A stretch of DNA of 64,000 bases from Paramixta manurensis (GTDB lineage: Bacteria > Pseudomonadota > Gammaproteobacteria > Enterobacterales > Enterobacteriaceae), in NCBI RefSeq assembly GCF_013285385.1, contig NZ_CP054212.1, positions 2,542,001 through 2,606,000 on the forward strand, written 5' to 3'. The translations under genes and the position numbers were made by a program. The notes beneath the pieces are model-generated. The model was given only the letters and a program-made list of their open reading frames with translations. It was not told the DNA's origin and did no database searches. The first letter of the stretch is position 1. The number at the start of each line of letters is the position of its first letter. Below, piece by piece: positions 16,594 to 26,681 of this stretch.

Positions 16594-17973
16594 ATGCCGC
16601 AAACTGCTCACCCGGACGGAATTCCTGTCCCCCAGCGCTACGGCGCTATTGTTGCTATCGCGCTTGGTATTACCGTTGCAGTACTGGATGGCGCTATCGC
16701 CAACGTTGCACTGCCGACTATCGCGCGTGAATTACACGCCAGCCCGGCGGAGTCTATCTGGATTGTTAACGCCTATCAGTTGGCAATTATTGTCTCGCTG
16801 CTGTCACTCTCTTTTCTTGGCGACATCGTCGGCTATCGCCGCGTCTATCAATGGGGGCTGCTCCTTTTCTGCTTTACCTCCTTGTTCTGCGCCCTCTCGG
16901 ACTCGCTCGGTATGTTGGCCTTCGCGCGCGTGTTGCAAGGTTTTGGCGGCGCCTCGCTGATGAGCGTTAACTCCGCCCTGATCCGAATTATTTATCCGCA
17001 GCGCTATCTTGGGCGCGGGATGGGGATCAACTCGCTAATCGTTGCCGTCTCCACCGCCGCCGGGCCAACGGTCGCGGCCGCGGTCTTATCGGTCGCATCA
17101 TGGAAGTGGTTGTTCTTTATTAATGTGCCGGTCTGCCTCGCCGCGTTGGCATTGGCGCTGCGTTTTTTACCTGACAATGCGCAAAAAGCTCGCGGACAAA
17201 AGTTTGATACGCTGAGCGCCATCATGAACGCCCTCACCTTTGGGCTATTAATCTCCGCGCTAAGCGGCTTTGCTCAGGGACAAAGCGGCAAGATTATCCT
17301 TGCGGAACTGGTCGCTTTGCTGGTCATCGGTACGCTGTTTATTCGTCGTCAGCTGAAAATGCCGATACCGCTGCTACCCATCGATCTACTGCGCATTCCA
17401 ATATTTACGCTGTCGCTTTGCACATCGGTCTGTTCTTTCTGCGCCCAAATGTTGGCGATGGTTTCATTACCGTTCTTTTTACAAAACGTAGCGGGACGTG
17501 ATGAGGTCGCCACCGGCCTGTTACTTACCCCGTGGCCGTTAGCAACAATGGTGATGGCCCCGATTGCCGGTCAGTTGATTGAACGCGTACATGCAGGGCT
17601 ACTGGGCGGTATTGGGCTGGCAATGTTCGCCGCTGGCTTGTTTGCGCTGGCATGGCTGCCTGCCGCGCCGGGCGATATGGATATTATCTGGCGCATGATC
17701 CTGTGCGGCGCCGGTTTCGGGCTATTCCAGTCACCAAACAACCACACTATCGTTACCTCTGCGCCACGCCATCGCAGCGGCGGCGCCAGCGGCATGCTGG
17801 GTACTGCCCGGCTGCTTGGGCAGACCAGCGGCGCAGCGTTGGTGGCCTTAATGTTTAACTTGTTCAATGAGCACGGCACGCATGCTTCCCTGCTACTGGC
17901 AGGCGTATTTTCCAGCGCCGCCGCCATCGTCAGCACCTCACGCATGACGCAGCCGAAGCACACCGCCGAGTAA
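16594..17973 (+). CDS. yebQ: MFS efflux transporter, DHA2 family
   Basis: Inner-membrane drug/metabolite:H+ antiporter family with 14 predicted helices, 459 residues from ATG 16594 (E. coli YebQ 457). Family signatures: VLDGAIANVALPTIAREL (motif D1), SFLGDIVGYRRVYQWGL (motif A), LQGFGGASLMSVNSALI (motif B), and GMGINSLIVAVSTAAGPT (motif C). The start was chosen because MPQTAHPDGIPVPQRYG matches E. coli MPKVQADGLPLPQRYG; the in-frame region back to 16486 has no homology. No strong ribosome binding site is seen. In pectinolytic relatives the neighbour of kdgR can belong to its regulon. Confidence 0.88.
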   Translation: MPQTAHPDGIPVPQRYGAIVAIALGITVAVLDGAIANVALPTIARELHASPAESIWIVNAYQLAIIVSLLSLSFLGDIVGYRRVYQWGLLLFCFTSLFCALSDSLGMLAFARVLQGFGGASLMSVNSALIRIIYPQRYLGRGMGINSLIVAVSTAAGPTVAAAVLSVASWKWLFFINVPVCLAALALALRFLPDNAQKARGQKFDTLSAIMNALTFGLLISALSGFAQGQSGKIILAELVALLVIGTLFIRRQLKMPIPLLPIDLLRIPIFTLSLCTSVCSFCAQMLAMVSLPFFLQNVAGRDEVATGLLLTPWPLATMVMAPIAGQLIERVHAGLLGGIGLAMFAAGLFALAWLPAAPGDMDIIWRMILCGAGFGLFQSPNNHTIVTSAPRHRSGGASGMLGTARLLGQTSGAALVALMFNLFNEHGTHASLLLAGVFSSAAAIVSTSRMTQPKHTAE

Positions 17974-17993
17974 GGACGGTCAAGGCCAATAAA

Positions 17994-18017
17994 AAAGGCG
18001 ACATCCCTGTCGCCTTT
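17994..18017. terminator. bidirectional terminator between yebQ and htpX
   Basis: 10-bp stem AAAGGCGACA/TGTCGCCTTT with TCCC loop, A-tract before and T-rich after; usable by both convergent genes. Confidence 0.88.
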
Positions 18018-18035
18018 GCTTTTCCTGCGGAATAA

Positions 18036-18917
18036 TTATTTCAGATACTGGCCGCTACGCAGCGCTTCAATACGCTTATCCAATGGCGGGTGAGACATAA
18101 ACAATTCGCTCAGCGATTTGGATTTACCGTTGATGCAAAGCGCCATCATGCTACTGGCTTCCTGCGGCTCGTAGCTGGTTTTTAGACGCTGTAGCGCGGC
18201 AATCATCTTCTCGCGCCCCACCAACTTGGCGGAACCGGCATCGGCATAAAACTCACGATGACGTGAGAACCACATGGTAATGATGCTGGCCAAAATACCA
18301 AACACCAATTCCAGCACCGTCGCCACCGCAAAATAGACCAGCGGATTACCATTGCTGCTCTCGCCATCATCACGATCACCGGACAGGAAGCCGGAAGCAA
18401 GCTGCGCGATAATGCGAGAAACAAAAATCACAAAGGTGTTCACCACGCCCTGAATCAGCGTCATGGTCACCATATCGCCATTCGCGATATGGCTAATTTC
18501 ATGCGCCAGTACCGCTTCGGCCTCATCGCGATTCATATTTTGCAGTAACCCGGTCGACACCGCGACCAGCGACGCGTTGCGTCGGGCGCCGGTGGCAAAC
18601 GCATTAATATCCGGCGCGTGGTACACCGCCACCTGCGGCATCGCGATACCCGCCTGCTGAGCCTGATGCCCCACGGTCTGCATCAACCAGCGTTCGGTTT
18701 CATTGCGCGGCTGCTCAATCACTTCGCCGCCAACCGAACGCAACGCCATCCACTTTGACATCAGCAGTGAAACAAACGCACCGCCAAAGCCAAACAGACC
18801 TGCCATAATCATCAGGCCCTGCACGCTGCTTGACTGGATTCCTGTCAGACTGAGTATCAGCCCAAAAACCAACATTACGCCCAAGTTGGTTAGCAGGAAA
18901 AGAGCAATACGCATCAT
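18036..18917 (-). CDS. htpX: membrane zinc protease HtpX
   Basis: M48-family zinc metalloprotease of the inner membrane that degrades damaged membrane proteins alongside FtsH. 293 residues from ATG 18917, identical to the E. coli length, beginning MMRIALFLLTNLGVM. Two N-terminal helices, the HEISH zinc motif (about residue 140), two further helices (about 155-215) and the downstream glutamate segment FSRHREFYADAGSAKLVG complete the active site. The longer frame to 18992 has no family support. In E. coli it responds to heat and envelope stress; no such site was identified here. Confidence 0.95.
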   Translation of the reverse strand: MMRIALFLLTNLGVMLVFGLILSLTGIQSSSVQGLMIMAGLFGFGGAFVSLLMSKWMALRSVGGEVIEQPRNETERWLMQTVGHQAQQAGIAMPQVAVYHAPDINAFATGARRNASLVAVSTGLLQNMNRDEAEAVLAHEISHIANGDMVTMTLIQGVVNTFVIFVSRIIAQLASGFLSGDRDDGESSNGNPLVYFAVATVLELVFGILASIITMWFSRHREFYADAGSAKLVGREKMIAALQRLKTSYEPQEASSMMALCINGKSKSLSELFMSHPPLDKRIEALRSGQYLK

Positions 18918-19112
18918 AAACTTTAATCTTCCTCGGTTAACAAAGCGCTTATGCGCGGATCTACATCCTAGGGTCATTGGCGAGCTTTTCAAGCGACCTT
19001 AACGTTTAAGTGTCTAAAAAGACATAACTTTACATTTTGTCGTATCTGTCACGCGGTGCAGAATTGCAGGAGGAAAAACCGTGAATCAGGGCAGTTAAAC
19101 AGCCCGGCGGGG

Positions 19113-19142
19113 AAAAAAACAGGCACCGCTTACGCAGTGCCT
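19113..19142 (-). terminator. terminator of prc
   Basis: Minus-strand hairpin CAGGCAC/GTGCCTG followed by TTTTTTT, placed directly after the prc stop codon. Confidence 0.88.
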
Positions 19143-19149
19143 GGTGGGG

Positions 19150-21195
19150 TTATTTGCTGGCGGCAGGTTTCTCTGCCGGCTGGGCTTTCTCTTGCTGGGC
19201 CAAATCGTTAGCAATTTGTACCGTTTCATCCAGATACGGATCGGGTTCCTTGTAATCCTTCGGCAAATCATCCAGCGACGCGAGCGGTTTTTTACCTTCC
19301 GCTTTATAACGCGCATTAATGCGCTCCAGACGCAGTGCATCCTCCTCGTGATTCTCTTTCTCGCGCTGGGCAAGATTGAGCGACACGATATTGCGTTTAT
19401 CCTTCATTGCATCAAAACGCTGAATGTCTTTAATGATGTACTGGAACTCAGGATCGTTGGCGATACGCGCCTGGTGATCCTTGGTCAACTGCGGCACTAA
19501 CGGTTTCACATCACCGGTTTTAACATAGCTCGCGGCATTGATGCTATCCCACGGCAAGGCGTTATCCTCAAACTTCTCGCCGGTTTCCACCGCTTCAACC
19601 CCGGTCGGCATCAGAATTTCAGGCGTTACGCCTTTACGCTGCGTACTGCCGCCGTTGATACGGTAGAACTTCTGGATAGTGTATTGCACCGATCCCAACG
19701 CAGGCCAGTCAGGACGCAGCATTTGATCGTAAATACGGTTTAGCGAGCGGTACTGCTGCACGGTACCTTTACCAAAGGTCGGTTCGCCAACAATCAACGC
19801 ACGTCCATAATCTTGCATTGCCGCAGCGAAAATTTCTGACGCCGAAGCGCTAAAGCGATCTACCAGCACCACTAACGGGCCTTTGTAGTAGACAATGCCG
19901 TCATTATCGCTATCTTCACGCACGCGACCATTATTATCACGTACCTGAACCACCGGCCCGCTCGGGATAAACAGACCAGAGAGCGATACTGCCTCGGTCA
20001 ACGCCCCGCCGCCGTTGGTGCGCAAGTCAATCACGATGCTGTCGACATTTTGCTTCTGCAGTTTCTGCAACTGTACTTTTACATCGTCGGTAAGACCGAC
20101 ATAGAAGCCTGGGATATCCAGCACACCGACTTTTTGTTTACCGACATTATGCACCGACATTTTTACCGCCCGATCTTCGAGACGGATTTTTTCACGCGTC
20201 AGCGTCACAACACGGGTTTTGGTACCTTTACCGGCTGGTAAAATTTCCAGGCGAACCTTGCTGCCTTTCGGCCCTTTAATTTTCGCCACCACATCATCAA
20301 GCCGCCAACCGATCACATCCTCCATCGGTTTGCCCGGCTGACCTACGCCAACAATCCGATCGCCAACGTTGATGGTTTTACTTTTCGCCGCAGGCCCGCC
20401 GGCGACCATTGAATTAATGACGGTATAATCATCATCCATTTGCAACACCGCACCGATCCCTTCCAGCGAAAGGCTCATTTCGGTATTAAACTGCTCGGTA
20501 TTACGCGGCGACAAATAGTTGGTATGCGGGTCGATTTCATGGGCGAAGGCATTCATCGCCAACTGGAAAACGTCTTCACTGTTGCTTTGCGCTAAGCGGC
20601 GGATAGCAAAGTTATAACGTTTGGACAGAATATCGCGAATTTCGCTCTCTGACTTACCGGTCAATTTCAGACTCAGTTCGTCATATTTTACTTTGGCATC
20701 CCACAGCGCGTTTAATTCAGCCGTACTCTTCGGCCACGGCGCTTTACTCCGATCAATATCAATAGTGTCGTTACCATTGAAATTCATCGGCTTACTCAAC
20801 ACCGACAGCGCATATTGATAACGCTCAAAACGGCGTTTCTGCGCTAAATTGTACAGATCATAGAAAACCGGCAATTGGCCGCTGCGCAGCTCATCGCCCA
20901 GCGTGGTTTTCTTATCGGCGTATTGTGCTACATCCGACGCTAACAGCACGTTATGGCTGTAATCCAGCATATTCAGGTAACGATCGAAGATTTTAGCTGA
21001 AAAATCTTTATCCAGATCGAACTGACGATAATGGGAGCGAGTGAAGCGAGAAGTGACGCGTTCGCTTACCGTAGCGTGCTGAGGTTCCTGATGTAACTGG
21101 GGAATTTGGTCTGCGCGGGTAATATTTTCCGCAGCGAATGCATGGCCTGCTAACAGCAGGCCCGCAATCATCGTCATTCTAAAAATATTGTTCAT
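19150..21195 (-). CDS. prc: tail-specific periplasmic protease Prc
   Basis: Periplasmic serine protease that trims the C-terminus of FtsI and degrades ssrA-tagged and other proteins, controlling peptidoglycan enzymes together with NlpI. 681 residues from ATG 21195 (E. coli 682): signal peptide about 1-21 (ending AFA-AEN), PDZ domain (about 235-330; SLEGIGAVLQMDD), and the catalytic serine/lysine segments RFSASASEIFAAAM and GEPTFGKGTVQQ. The frame upstream to 21243 overlaps proQ and is not used. It follows proQ by 19 bases and is probably cotranscribed. Confidence 0.96.
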   Translation of the reverse strand: MNNIFRMTMIAGLLLAGHAFAAENITRADQIPQLHQEPQHATVSERVTSRFTRSHYRQFDLDKDFSAKIFDRYLNMLDYSHNVLLASDVAQYADKKTTLGDELRSGQLPVFYDLYNLAQKRRFERYQYALSVLSKPMNFNGNDTIDIDRSKAPWPKSTAELNALWDAKVKYDELSLKLTGKSESEIRDILSKRYNFAIRRLAQSNSEDVFQLAMNAFAHEIDPHTNYLSPRNTEQFNTEMSLSLEGIGAVLQMDDDYTVINSMVAGGPAAKSKTINVGDRIVGVGQPGKPMEDVIGWRLDDVVAKIKGPKGSKVRLEILPAGKGTKTRVVTLTREKIRLEDRAVKMSVHNVGKQKVGVLDIPGFYVGLTDDVKVQLQKLQKQNVDSIVIDLRTNGGGALTEAVSLSGLFIPSGPVVQVRDNNGRVREDSDNDGIVYYKGPLVVLVDRFSASASEIFAAAMQDYGRALIVGEPTFGKGTVQQYRSLNRIYDQMLRPDWPALGSVQYTIQKFYRINGGSTQRKGVTPEILMPTGVEAVETGEKFEDNALPWDSINAASYVKTGDVKPLVPQLTKDHQARIANDPEFQYIIKDIQRFDAMKDKRNIVSLNLAQREKENHEEDALRLERINARYKAEGKKPLASLDDLPKDYKEPDPYLDETVQIANDLAQQEKAQPAEKPAASK

Positions 21196-21214
21196 GCCCT
21201 GGTTGGCCTCCGTT

Positions 21215-21907
21215 TCAGAACTGCAAGTGTTCTGCGCGCACAATCATTGCCAGGCCGGAAGCGAGCTGTACCCGGACACCATCTTTTGAGATTTCCAGAA
21301 TAGTGGCATCCATCGCACTTTTGCCTGCTTTCACTTTAATGCTCTGGCCCACTTGCAAAGCTGCGGTATCGGTCACCGGTATAGCACGCGGTTGACGCGA
21401 TTCAGAAGCGCTGCCGTCTTGAGCCGGTCGTGAGGCTTTCGGCCGAACTTTACGCGGCGCTTCGCCTTCGGCGACAGGTTTACGTGGTGTGGGTTTACGC
21501 GGACGACGCGGCGCACTCTTCTCATCACCCTCACCGGCTTCGCGCTTTTTCGCCTGCTGCTGCTGGCGCTGTGCCTGAACACGTGCTTTAGCTTCTTCAA
21601 GCTGCTTACGCGCGTGTTCGACGTGCTGCTCATCCAGTTCGCCGCAGGCATTACCATCCAGATCAACACGAGTCGCGCCCGCTTTGATGCCGTACAGGTA
21701 ACGCCAGCTTGACGTATACAGACGTAATGCCGAGCGCAGTTGAGTTTTACTCAAACTCATTTCACCCTGAACGCGATCGACGAGATCCTGAAAGATACCG
21801 ATTTTGAGCGGACGTGCTTCACCCTCGGCGCTAAAGCAGTGAGGAAAACGCTCGGCCAAAAAGGCGATGACTTCTTTACTGCTATTCAACTTAGGTTGAT
21901 TTTCCAT
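21215..21907 (-). CDS. proQ: RNA chaperone ProQ
   Basis: FinO/ProQ-family RNA-binding protein that matches small RNAs to targets and protects mRNA 3' ends. The FinO-like N-terminal domain (about 1-120; FPHCFSAEGEARPLKIGIF, SALRLYTSSWRYL) is joined by a long basic, Ala/Gln/Pro-rich linker (about 120-180) to the C-terminal Tudor-like domain (VGQSIKVKAGKSAMDATILEI). 230 residues, E. coli 232. It is the first gene of the proQ-prc unit. Confidence 0.96.
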   Translation of the reverse strand: MENQPKLNSSKEVIAFLAERFPHCFSAEGEARPLKIGIFQDLVDRVQGEMSLSKTQLRSALRLYTSSWRYLYGIKAGATRVDLDGNACGELDEQHVEHARKQLEEAKARVQAQRQQQQAKKREAGEGDEKSAPRRPRKPTPRKPVAEGEAPRKVRPKASRPAQDGSASESRQPRAIPVTDTAALQVGQSIKVKAGKSAMDATILEISKDGVRVQLASGLAMIVRAEHLQF

Positions 21908-22004
21908 GAAATTTCCTGATTACAACGGAATTGCCAACAAGCCACAGGCATGAACAGGCGACATTATAATGAGCCCATCGGCAATTGCTACGTGATCCAG
22001 CGCT

Positions 22005-22505
22005 TTAGCGACGGTTGATGTGAAGAAATTTTTGCACATCACTCCCCGCCAGCACCTCACAAAGCCCGTCAGTAAGGGTTTTCAGGCCAATTTCGTCCTC
22101 GTTATCGAAACGCTTATACGTTGTACTATCAATATCGAGAACGCCGATAATTTCACCATTAACCTTCAGCGGCAGCACAATTTCTGCATTACTGGCAGCA
22201 TCACAGGCGATATGGCCGGGGAACGCGTGCACATCATCAACCCGTTGAACCTTATCTTCGGCGAAGGCGGTGCCACATACGCCTTTTCCAACCGGAATAC
22301 GAACACAGGCGATTTTCCCCTGAAACGGGCCAAGCACCAGGGTATTCGCTTCAGTAAGCAGATAGAACCCCACCCAGTTAACGCCTTCCAAACGTTCAAA
22401 CAGTAACGCACTACAGTTCCCCATTACTGCCAGAAAACTGGTCTCACCAGAAATCAACGCCTGCAAATCGCGATTCAAATCGTGATAAAATTCTTGTTTG
22501 TTCAT
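22005..22505 (-). CDS. msrC: free methionine-(R)-sulfoxide reductase
   Basis: GAF-domain enzyme (YebR) that reduces free methionine-R-sulfoxide in the cytosol. 166 residues, with the expected core NWVGFYLL, GPFQGKIACVRIPVGKGVCGTA and GHIACDAASNAEIVLPL carrying the redox cysteines, then GVLDIDS. Adjacent to proQ in the same direction and divergent from letA, as in E. coli. The 238 bases up to letA contain no gene. Confidence 0.93.
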   Translation of the reverse strand: MNKQEFYHDLNRDLQALISGETSFLAVMGNCSALLFERLEGVNWVGFYLLTEANTLVLGPFQGKIACVRIPVGKGVCGTAFAEDKVQRVDDVHAFPGHIACDAASNAEIVLPLKVNGEIIGVLDIDSTTYKRFDNEDEIGLKTLTDGLCEVLAGSDVQKFLHINRR

Positions 22506-22743
22506 TTAATAACCATTGTCAAACTGTACGCGGCGTTTTTTACCGCCCGTTAAAATAAGCATTAAATATCCGCAACCACAAGGTGAATCATTCGGTTAGT
22601 TAATATAACCTTAGACTTATCTTGATCGGATAGCAGAGCCAATGTGTTACCTGCGGTTGGCAACGCATCGTTTAACCTGTCCCGGAACCGGAGCGTTCTC
22701 CAGGACTTCCCGGCGTAAAGTAACCAGGCCAATACTGCATCTT

Positions 22744-23988
22744 ATGAAAATACATGCTATCCGCCATGCTCTGCCTCAGGAACGTTATCAGCGTTGTCCG
22801 CAATGCGATACCCTTTTTTCCTTACCGAATGTGAAATCTCATCAATCCGCCTGGTGCCCACGCTGTAACGCTAAAATTCTCAATGGGCGCGACTGGTCCA
22901 TGACACGTTTAGCCGCGATGGCCGTCACCATGTTGCTACTATTGCCATTTGCGTTAAGCGAACCGCTGGTTGATATCCGCTTACTCGGCACCCGCATCAG
23001 CGCCACCTTATTAGAGGGCGTATTGCAAATGGCACAGCAAGGTAACGCGCTCACCGCTGCTATGGTCGCGTTCTGTACCATCGGCGCGCCGGTTACGCTG
23101 ATTGTGGCGATTATTTATCTGTTTTTTGGCGAGCGATTAGGCATGAATCTGCGGCCGGTGTTACTGATGCTGGACCGCCTTAAAGAGTGGGTAATGCTCG
23201 ACATCTATTTGGTGGGCGTGGCGGTTGCTTCGATTAAGGTCAAGGATTATGCCGACATTAATGTCGGCTACGGATTGGTGGCGTTTATCGCGCTGACTTT
23301 GCTGAGTTTACTGACCTTAATACATCTGAATATCGAGCAACTGTGGCAACGCTTTTATCCACAGCCAGAGCATTATGTCGACCATCAAAAACTGCAGGTG
23401 TGTCTCAACTGCCACCACAGTGGGTTGCCTGACGATCGCGGGCGCTGCCCGCGTTGCCACACCCCACTCACCTTTCGACGCCGCCACAGCCTGCAAAAAA
23501 CCTGGGCGGCATTAATTGCCTCGGTAGTACTGCTTATTCCGGCGAATCTGTTGCCTATTTCAATTATTTATTTGAATGGCTCACGACAGGAAGACACCAT
23601 TTTCTCCGGCATTCTCTCGCTGGCATCCGGTAATATCCCGGTGGCAGCGGTGGTGTTTATCGCCAGTATTCTGGTGCCCTTTACTAAGGTGCTGGTACTG
23701 ATCACTCTGCTATTTAGTATTCATTTTAATTGTGAGCAGGGTCTGAAAACGCGTATCCGCTTGCTGCGCGTGGTGACATGGGTTGGCCGTTGGTCAATGC
23801 TGGATCTCTTCGTGATTTCGTTAACTATGTCGCTAGTCAATCGCGACCAATTATTGGCTTTTACCATGGGGCCGGCCGCCTTCTATTTTGGCGCGGCGGT
23901 CATTCTTACTATCCTCTCCGTTGAGTGGCTGGATAGCCGTCTAATTTGGGATGCACATGCAACAGGAAACGCCGACTACACCGACTAG
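22744..23988 (+). CDS. letA: LetA, paraquat-inducible-A-type membrane protein
   Basis: Inner-membrane partner of LetB in lipid transport between the envelope membranes (formerly YebS, PqiA family). Two related halves, each with a cytoplasmic zinc-ribbon (CPQCDTLF plus CPRCNAKI; CLNCHHSG plus CPRCHTPL) followed by four helices. The second half ends WVGRWSMLDLFVISLTMSLV. ATG 22744 gives 414 residues and aligns with the E. coli protein start; no clear ribosome binding site precedes it, and the frame open to 22642 has no family match. The end overlaps letB by 32 bases. Confidence 0.92.
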   Translation: MKIHAIRHALPQERYQRCPQCDTLFSLPNVKSHQSAWCPRCNAKILNGRDWSMTRLAAMAVTMLLLLPFALSEPLVDIRLLGTRISATLLEGVLQMAQQGNALTAAMVAFCTIGAPVTLIVAIIYLFFGERLGMNLRPVLLMLDRLKEWVMLDIYLVGVAVASIKVKDYADINVGYGLVAFIALTLLSLLTLIHLNIEQLWQRFYPQPEHYVDHQKLQVCLNCHHSGLPDDRGRCPRCHTPLTFRRRHSLQKTWAALIASVVLLIPANLLPISIIYLNGSRQEDTIFSGILSLASGNIPVAAVVFIASILVPFTKVLVLITLLFSIHFNCEQGLKTRIRLLRVVTWVGRWSMLDLFVISLTMSLVNRDQLLAFTMGPAAFYFGAAVILTILSVEWLDSRLIWDAHATGNADYTD

Positions 23989-26581
23989 GGCGCGGGTTAC
24001 CAATAAGCGCAAAATTTCGCCCTTCTGGCTGTTGCCGCTGATTGCGCTGCTGATTGCAGGCTGGCTGCTGTGGACCAATTATCAAGAGCGCGGAACAACC
24101 GTGACGATTGATTTTGTCTCGGCGGACGGTATTGTTCCCGGAAGAACGCCAGTGCGTTACCAGGGTGTTGAAGTCGGCACCGTGGAAGGCATTAGCATGA
24201 CCGATGATCTGCGCACCATTAAAATTAAAGCCAGTATAAAAAGCGATATGCGCGATGCGCTGCGTGAAGATACTCAGTTTTGGCTGGTGACACCAAAAGC
24301 CTCACTGGCCGGTGTTTCGGGTCTTGATGCACTGGTAGGCGGTAACTATATCGGCATGATGCCCGGTAAAGGCCAACCGCGCGATCACTTCGTCGCGTTA
24401 GATACGCAACCTAAATACCGTGTTAATACCGGCGAAATGCTCATTCATCTGCATGCGCCGGATTTGGGGGCGCTAAATAGCGGCTCGCTGGTCTACTACC
24501 GCAAGATCCCGGTGGGACGCGTTTACGACTACAGCATTAACTCCGGCAATCAGGGCGTAACGATTGATGTCTTAATCGAGCGGCGTTTCACCAATCTGGT
24601 GAAAAAAGACTCACGGTTTTGGAACGTTTCCGGCGTGAAAGCGGATGTCGGTTTTAGCGGGGCGAAAGTTCAGTTAGAAAGCCTGGCGGCGTTGGTCAAT
24701 GGCGCGATTGCGTTTGACTCGCCAAACCAGTCGCAACAAGCCGCTTCCGAGGCCAGTTACCCTCTCTATCCGGATCTCGCCCATAGCCAACGAGGTGTGA
24801 TTATCCATCTCGATTTGCCGAACGGACAAAACCTCAAAGAGGGCAGAACGCCATTAATGTATCAAGGGCTGGAGGTTGGCACGCTAACTAAAATGACCCT
24901 CCAGAGCGGCGGCAAAGTCAGCGGCGAATTGACTATCGATCCGTCCGTAGTCGGTTTGATGCGTACCGGTACGCGCATTGAGATGCGTAGCCCGAAAATT
25001 AGCCTGACGAACAGTAACCTCAGTTCATTACTGACCGGAGACACGCTGGAGCTCATCCCCGGTGAAGGCGAGCCGCAAGAGAATTTTGTGGTGCGGCAAA
25101 GTAATGAAGCGCTGCTACAGCACCCCAATGTGCTGACCGTAATGCTAAGCGCGCCGGAGACCTTTGGGATCGATGCCGGCCAACCGATTGTGATGCGCGG
25201 GATGCAGATCGGGCAAATTGTGCGCCGCACGTTGGGTGAAAAAGAAGTTCGTTTCGAAGCAGCAATTGCGCCGGAATATCGGCAGTTAGTGCATGCGGAT
25301 AGCAAGTTTATTATTAATAGCCGTCTCGACGTTAAATTTGGTTTGGAAGGCATGCAGGTGCTGGGCGCCAGCGCGCGTGAATGGGTGGATGGCGGCGTGC
25401 GTTTGCAACCCGGATCGACCGGCGCGCCGCTGCAGCACTACCCATTGTATGCCGATGCGGAAAAAGCAGAAGAAGGGATTACCACCGATCGTGCGCCCAC
25501 CACGCTTACCCTTACCGCACGCAGTCTGCCAGATATTCAGGCCGGTTCCGTGGTGTTGTATCGTAAATTCCAGGTGGGTGAAATTGTTGATGTTACGCCG
25601 CGCGCGAATGAGTTTGACGTCTCAGTGCACATCAAACCTGAATATCGCAAGCTGTTAACGCCGAATAGCGTGTTCTGGGCCGAGGGCGGCGCAAAAGTGC
25701 AACTTAATGGCAACGGGCTAACGGTGCAGGCATCGCCACTTAACCGTGCGCTGAAAGGCGCGATCAGTTTTGACAACCTGGCCGGTGCCGTGCCCGGCGA
25801 AAAACGTGTGTTGTATGATTCCGAAACCACTGCGCGCGCGGTGGGCAGCCAAATTACGCTGCACACTTTTGACGCCAGCAAACTGGCCGCCGGGATGCCG
25901 GTACGCTATTTAGGGATTAACGTTGGTCAGGTTGAGTCGCTAGCGCTCAGCCCGGACAATAATCAGGTGATTGCCAAAGCGGTACTCTACCCGGAATATG
26001 TGCAAAGCTTCGCCCGTCAGGGCAGCCGTTTCTCGGTCGTTTCCCCGGAAATTTCCGCTACCGGCGTTAATCATCTGGAAACGTTGCTCCAGCCCTATAT
26101 CAATGTCGATCCCGGTAAGGGCCGCACAATGCGTGATTTTGAGTTACAAGAAACCACCATTACCGACTCTCGCTATCTAAATGGGCTGAATATCGTGGTG
26201 GATACGCCGGAAGCCGGTTCGCTTTCAATTGGCACGCCCGTGCTGTTCCGCGGCGTGGAAGTCGGCACCGTTACCGGCACCTCGCTGGGACGGATGGCAG
26301 ACCGCGTGCATGTCCAATTGCGTATTAGTAAAAAATATCAGTATCTGGTGCGCAATAATTCGGTGTTCTGGCTGGCCTCTGGCTATAACCTCGATTTTGG
26401 GCTGATCGGCGGCGTGGTGAAAACCGGCACCTTCCAGCAATTTATTCGCGGCGGCATTCAGTTTGCCACGCCGCCAACCGTCCCGTTGGCGCCGCAGGCT
26501 GCGGTGGATAAACACTTCCTATTACTGGATGAAGAGCCGAAAGAGTGGCGGAAATGGGGCACCGCGATCCCTCGCCCTTAA
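23957..26581 (+). CDS. letB: LetB, seven-MCE-domain lipid transport tunnel protein
   Basis: LetB (YebT) forms a hexameric tunnel across the periplasm that carries lipids between inner and outer membrane. One N-terminal membrane helix (about 21-40) is followed by seven MCE domains of about 110 residues, each starting with a form of G-x-P-V-x-Y-Q/R-G-x-x-V-G (for example TPVRYQGVEVGTV and TPVLFRGVEVGTV). Length 874-876 against 877 in E. coli. ATG 23957 (MQQETPTT) matches the E. coli N-terminus; ATG 23951 is also possible. Cotranscribed and overlapping with letA. Confidence 0.95.
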   Translation: MQQETPTTPTRARVTNKRKISPFWLLPLIALLIAGWLLWTNYQERGTTVTIDFVSADGIVPGRTPVRYQGVEVGTVEGISMTDDLRTIKIKASIKSDMRDALREDTQFWLVTPKASLAGVSGLDALVGGNYIGMMPGKGQPRDHFVALDTQPKYRVNTGEMLIHLHAPDLGALNSGSLVYYRKIPVGRVYDYSINSGNQGVTIDVLIERRFTNLVKKDSRFWNVSGVKADVGFSGAKVQLESLAALVNGAIAFDSPNQSQQAASEASYPLYPDLAHSQRGVIIHLDLPNGQNLKEGRTPLMYQGLEVGTLTKMTLQSGGKVSGELTIDPSVVGLMRTGTRIEMRSPKISLTNSNLSSLLTGDTLELIPGEGEPQENFVVRQSNEALLQHPNVLTVMLSAPETFGIDAGQPIVMRGMQIGQIVRRTLGEKEVRFEAAIAPEYRQLVHADSKFIINSRLDVKFGLEGMQVLGASAREWVDGGVRLQPGSTGAPLQHYPLYADAEKAEEGITTDRAPTTLTLTARSLPDIQAGSVVLYRKFQVGEIVDVTPRANEFDVSVHIKPEYRKLLTPNSVFWAEGGAKVQLNGNGLTVQASPLNRALKGAISFDNLAGAVPGEKRVLYDSETTARAVGSQITLHTFDASKLAAGMPVRYLGINVGQVESLALSPDNNQVIAKAVLYPEYVQSFARQGSRFSVVSPEISATGVNHLETLLQPYINVDPGKGRTMRDFELQETTITDSRYLNGLNIVVDTPEAGSLSIGTPVLFRGVEVGTVTGTSLGRMADRVHVQLRISKKYQYLVRNNSVFWLASGYNLDFGLIGGVVKTGTFQQFIRGGIQFATPPTVPLAPQAAVDKHFLLLDEEPKEWRKWGTAIPRP

Positions 26582-26592
26582 TCGTTACCTTC

Positions 26593-26623
26593 CACGGGTG
26601 GCCTTCTGCCGCCCGTGTTTTTT
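26593..26623 (+). terminator. terminator of letAB
   Basis: 10-bp stem CACGGGTGGC/GCCGCCCGTG (one G-T pair), 5-base loop, then TTTTTT. Confidence 0.92.
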
Positions 26624-26681
26624 CTGCTACAGACAGGCTGTGATAAACTCTCTGTTTAATTAATAGTTATGGAATCTGGTA

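Noticed and set aside
18918..18992. N-terminal extension of HtpX
   Set aside because: Family length and start (MMRIALFLL) fit ATG 18917 exactly; the extension has no homology.
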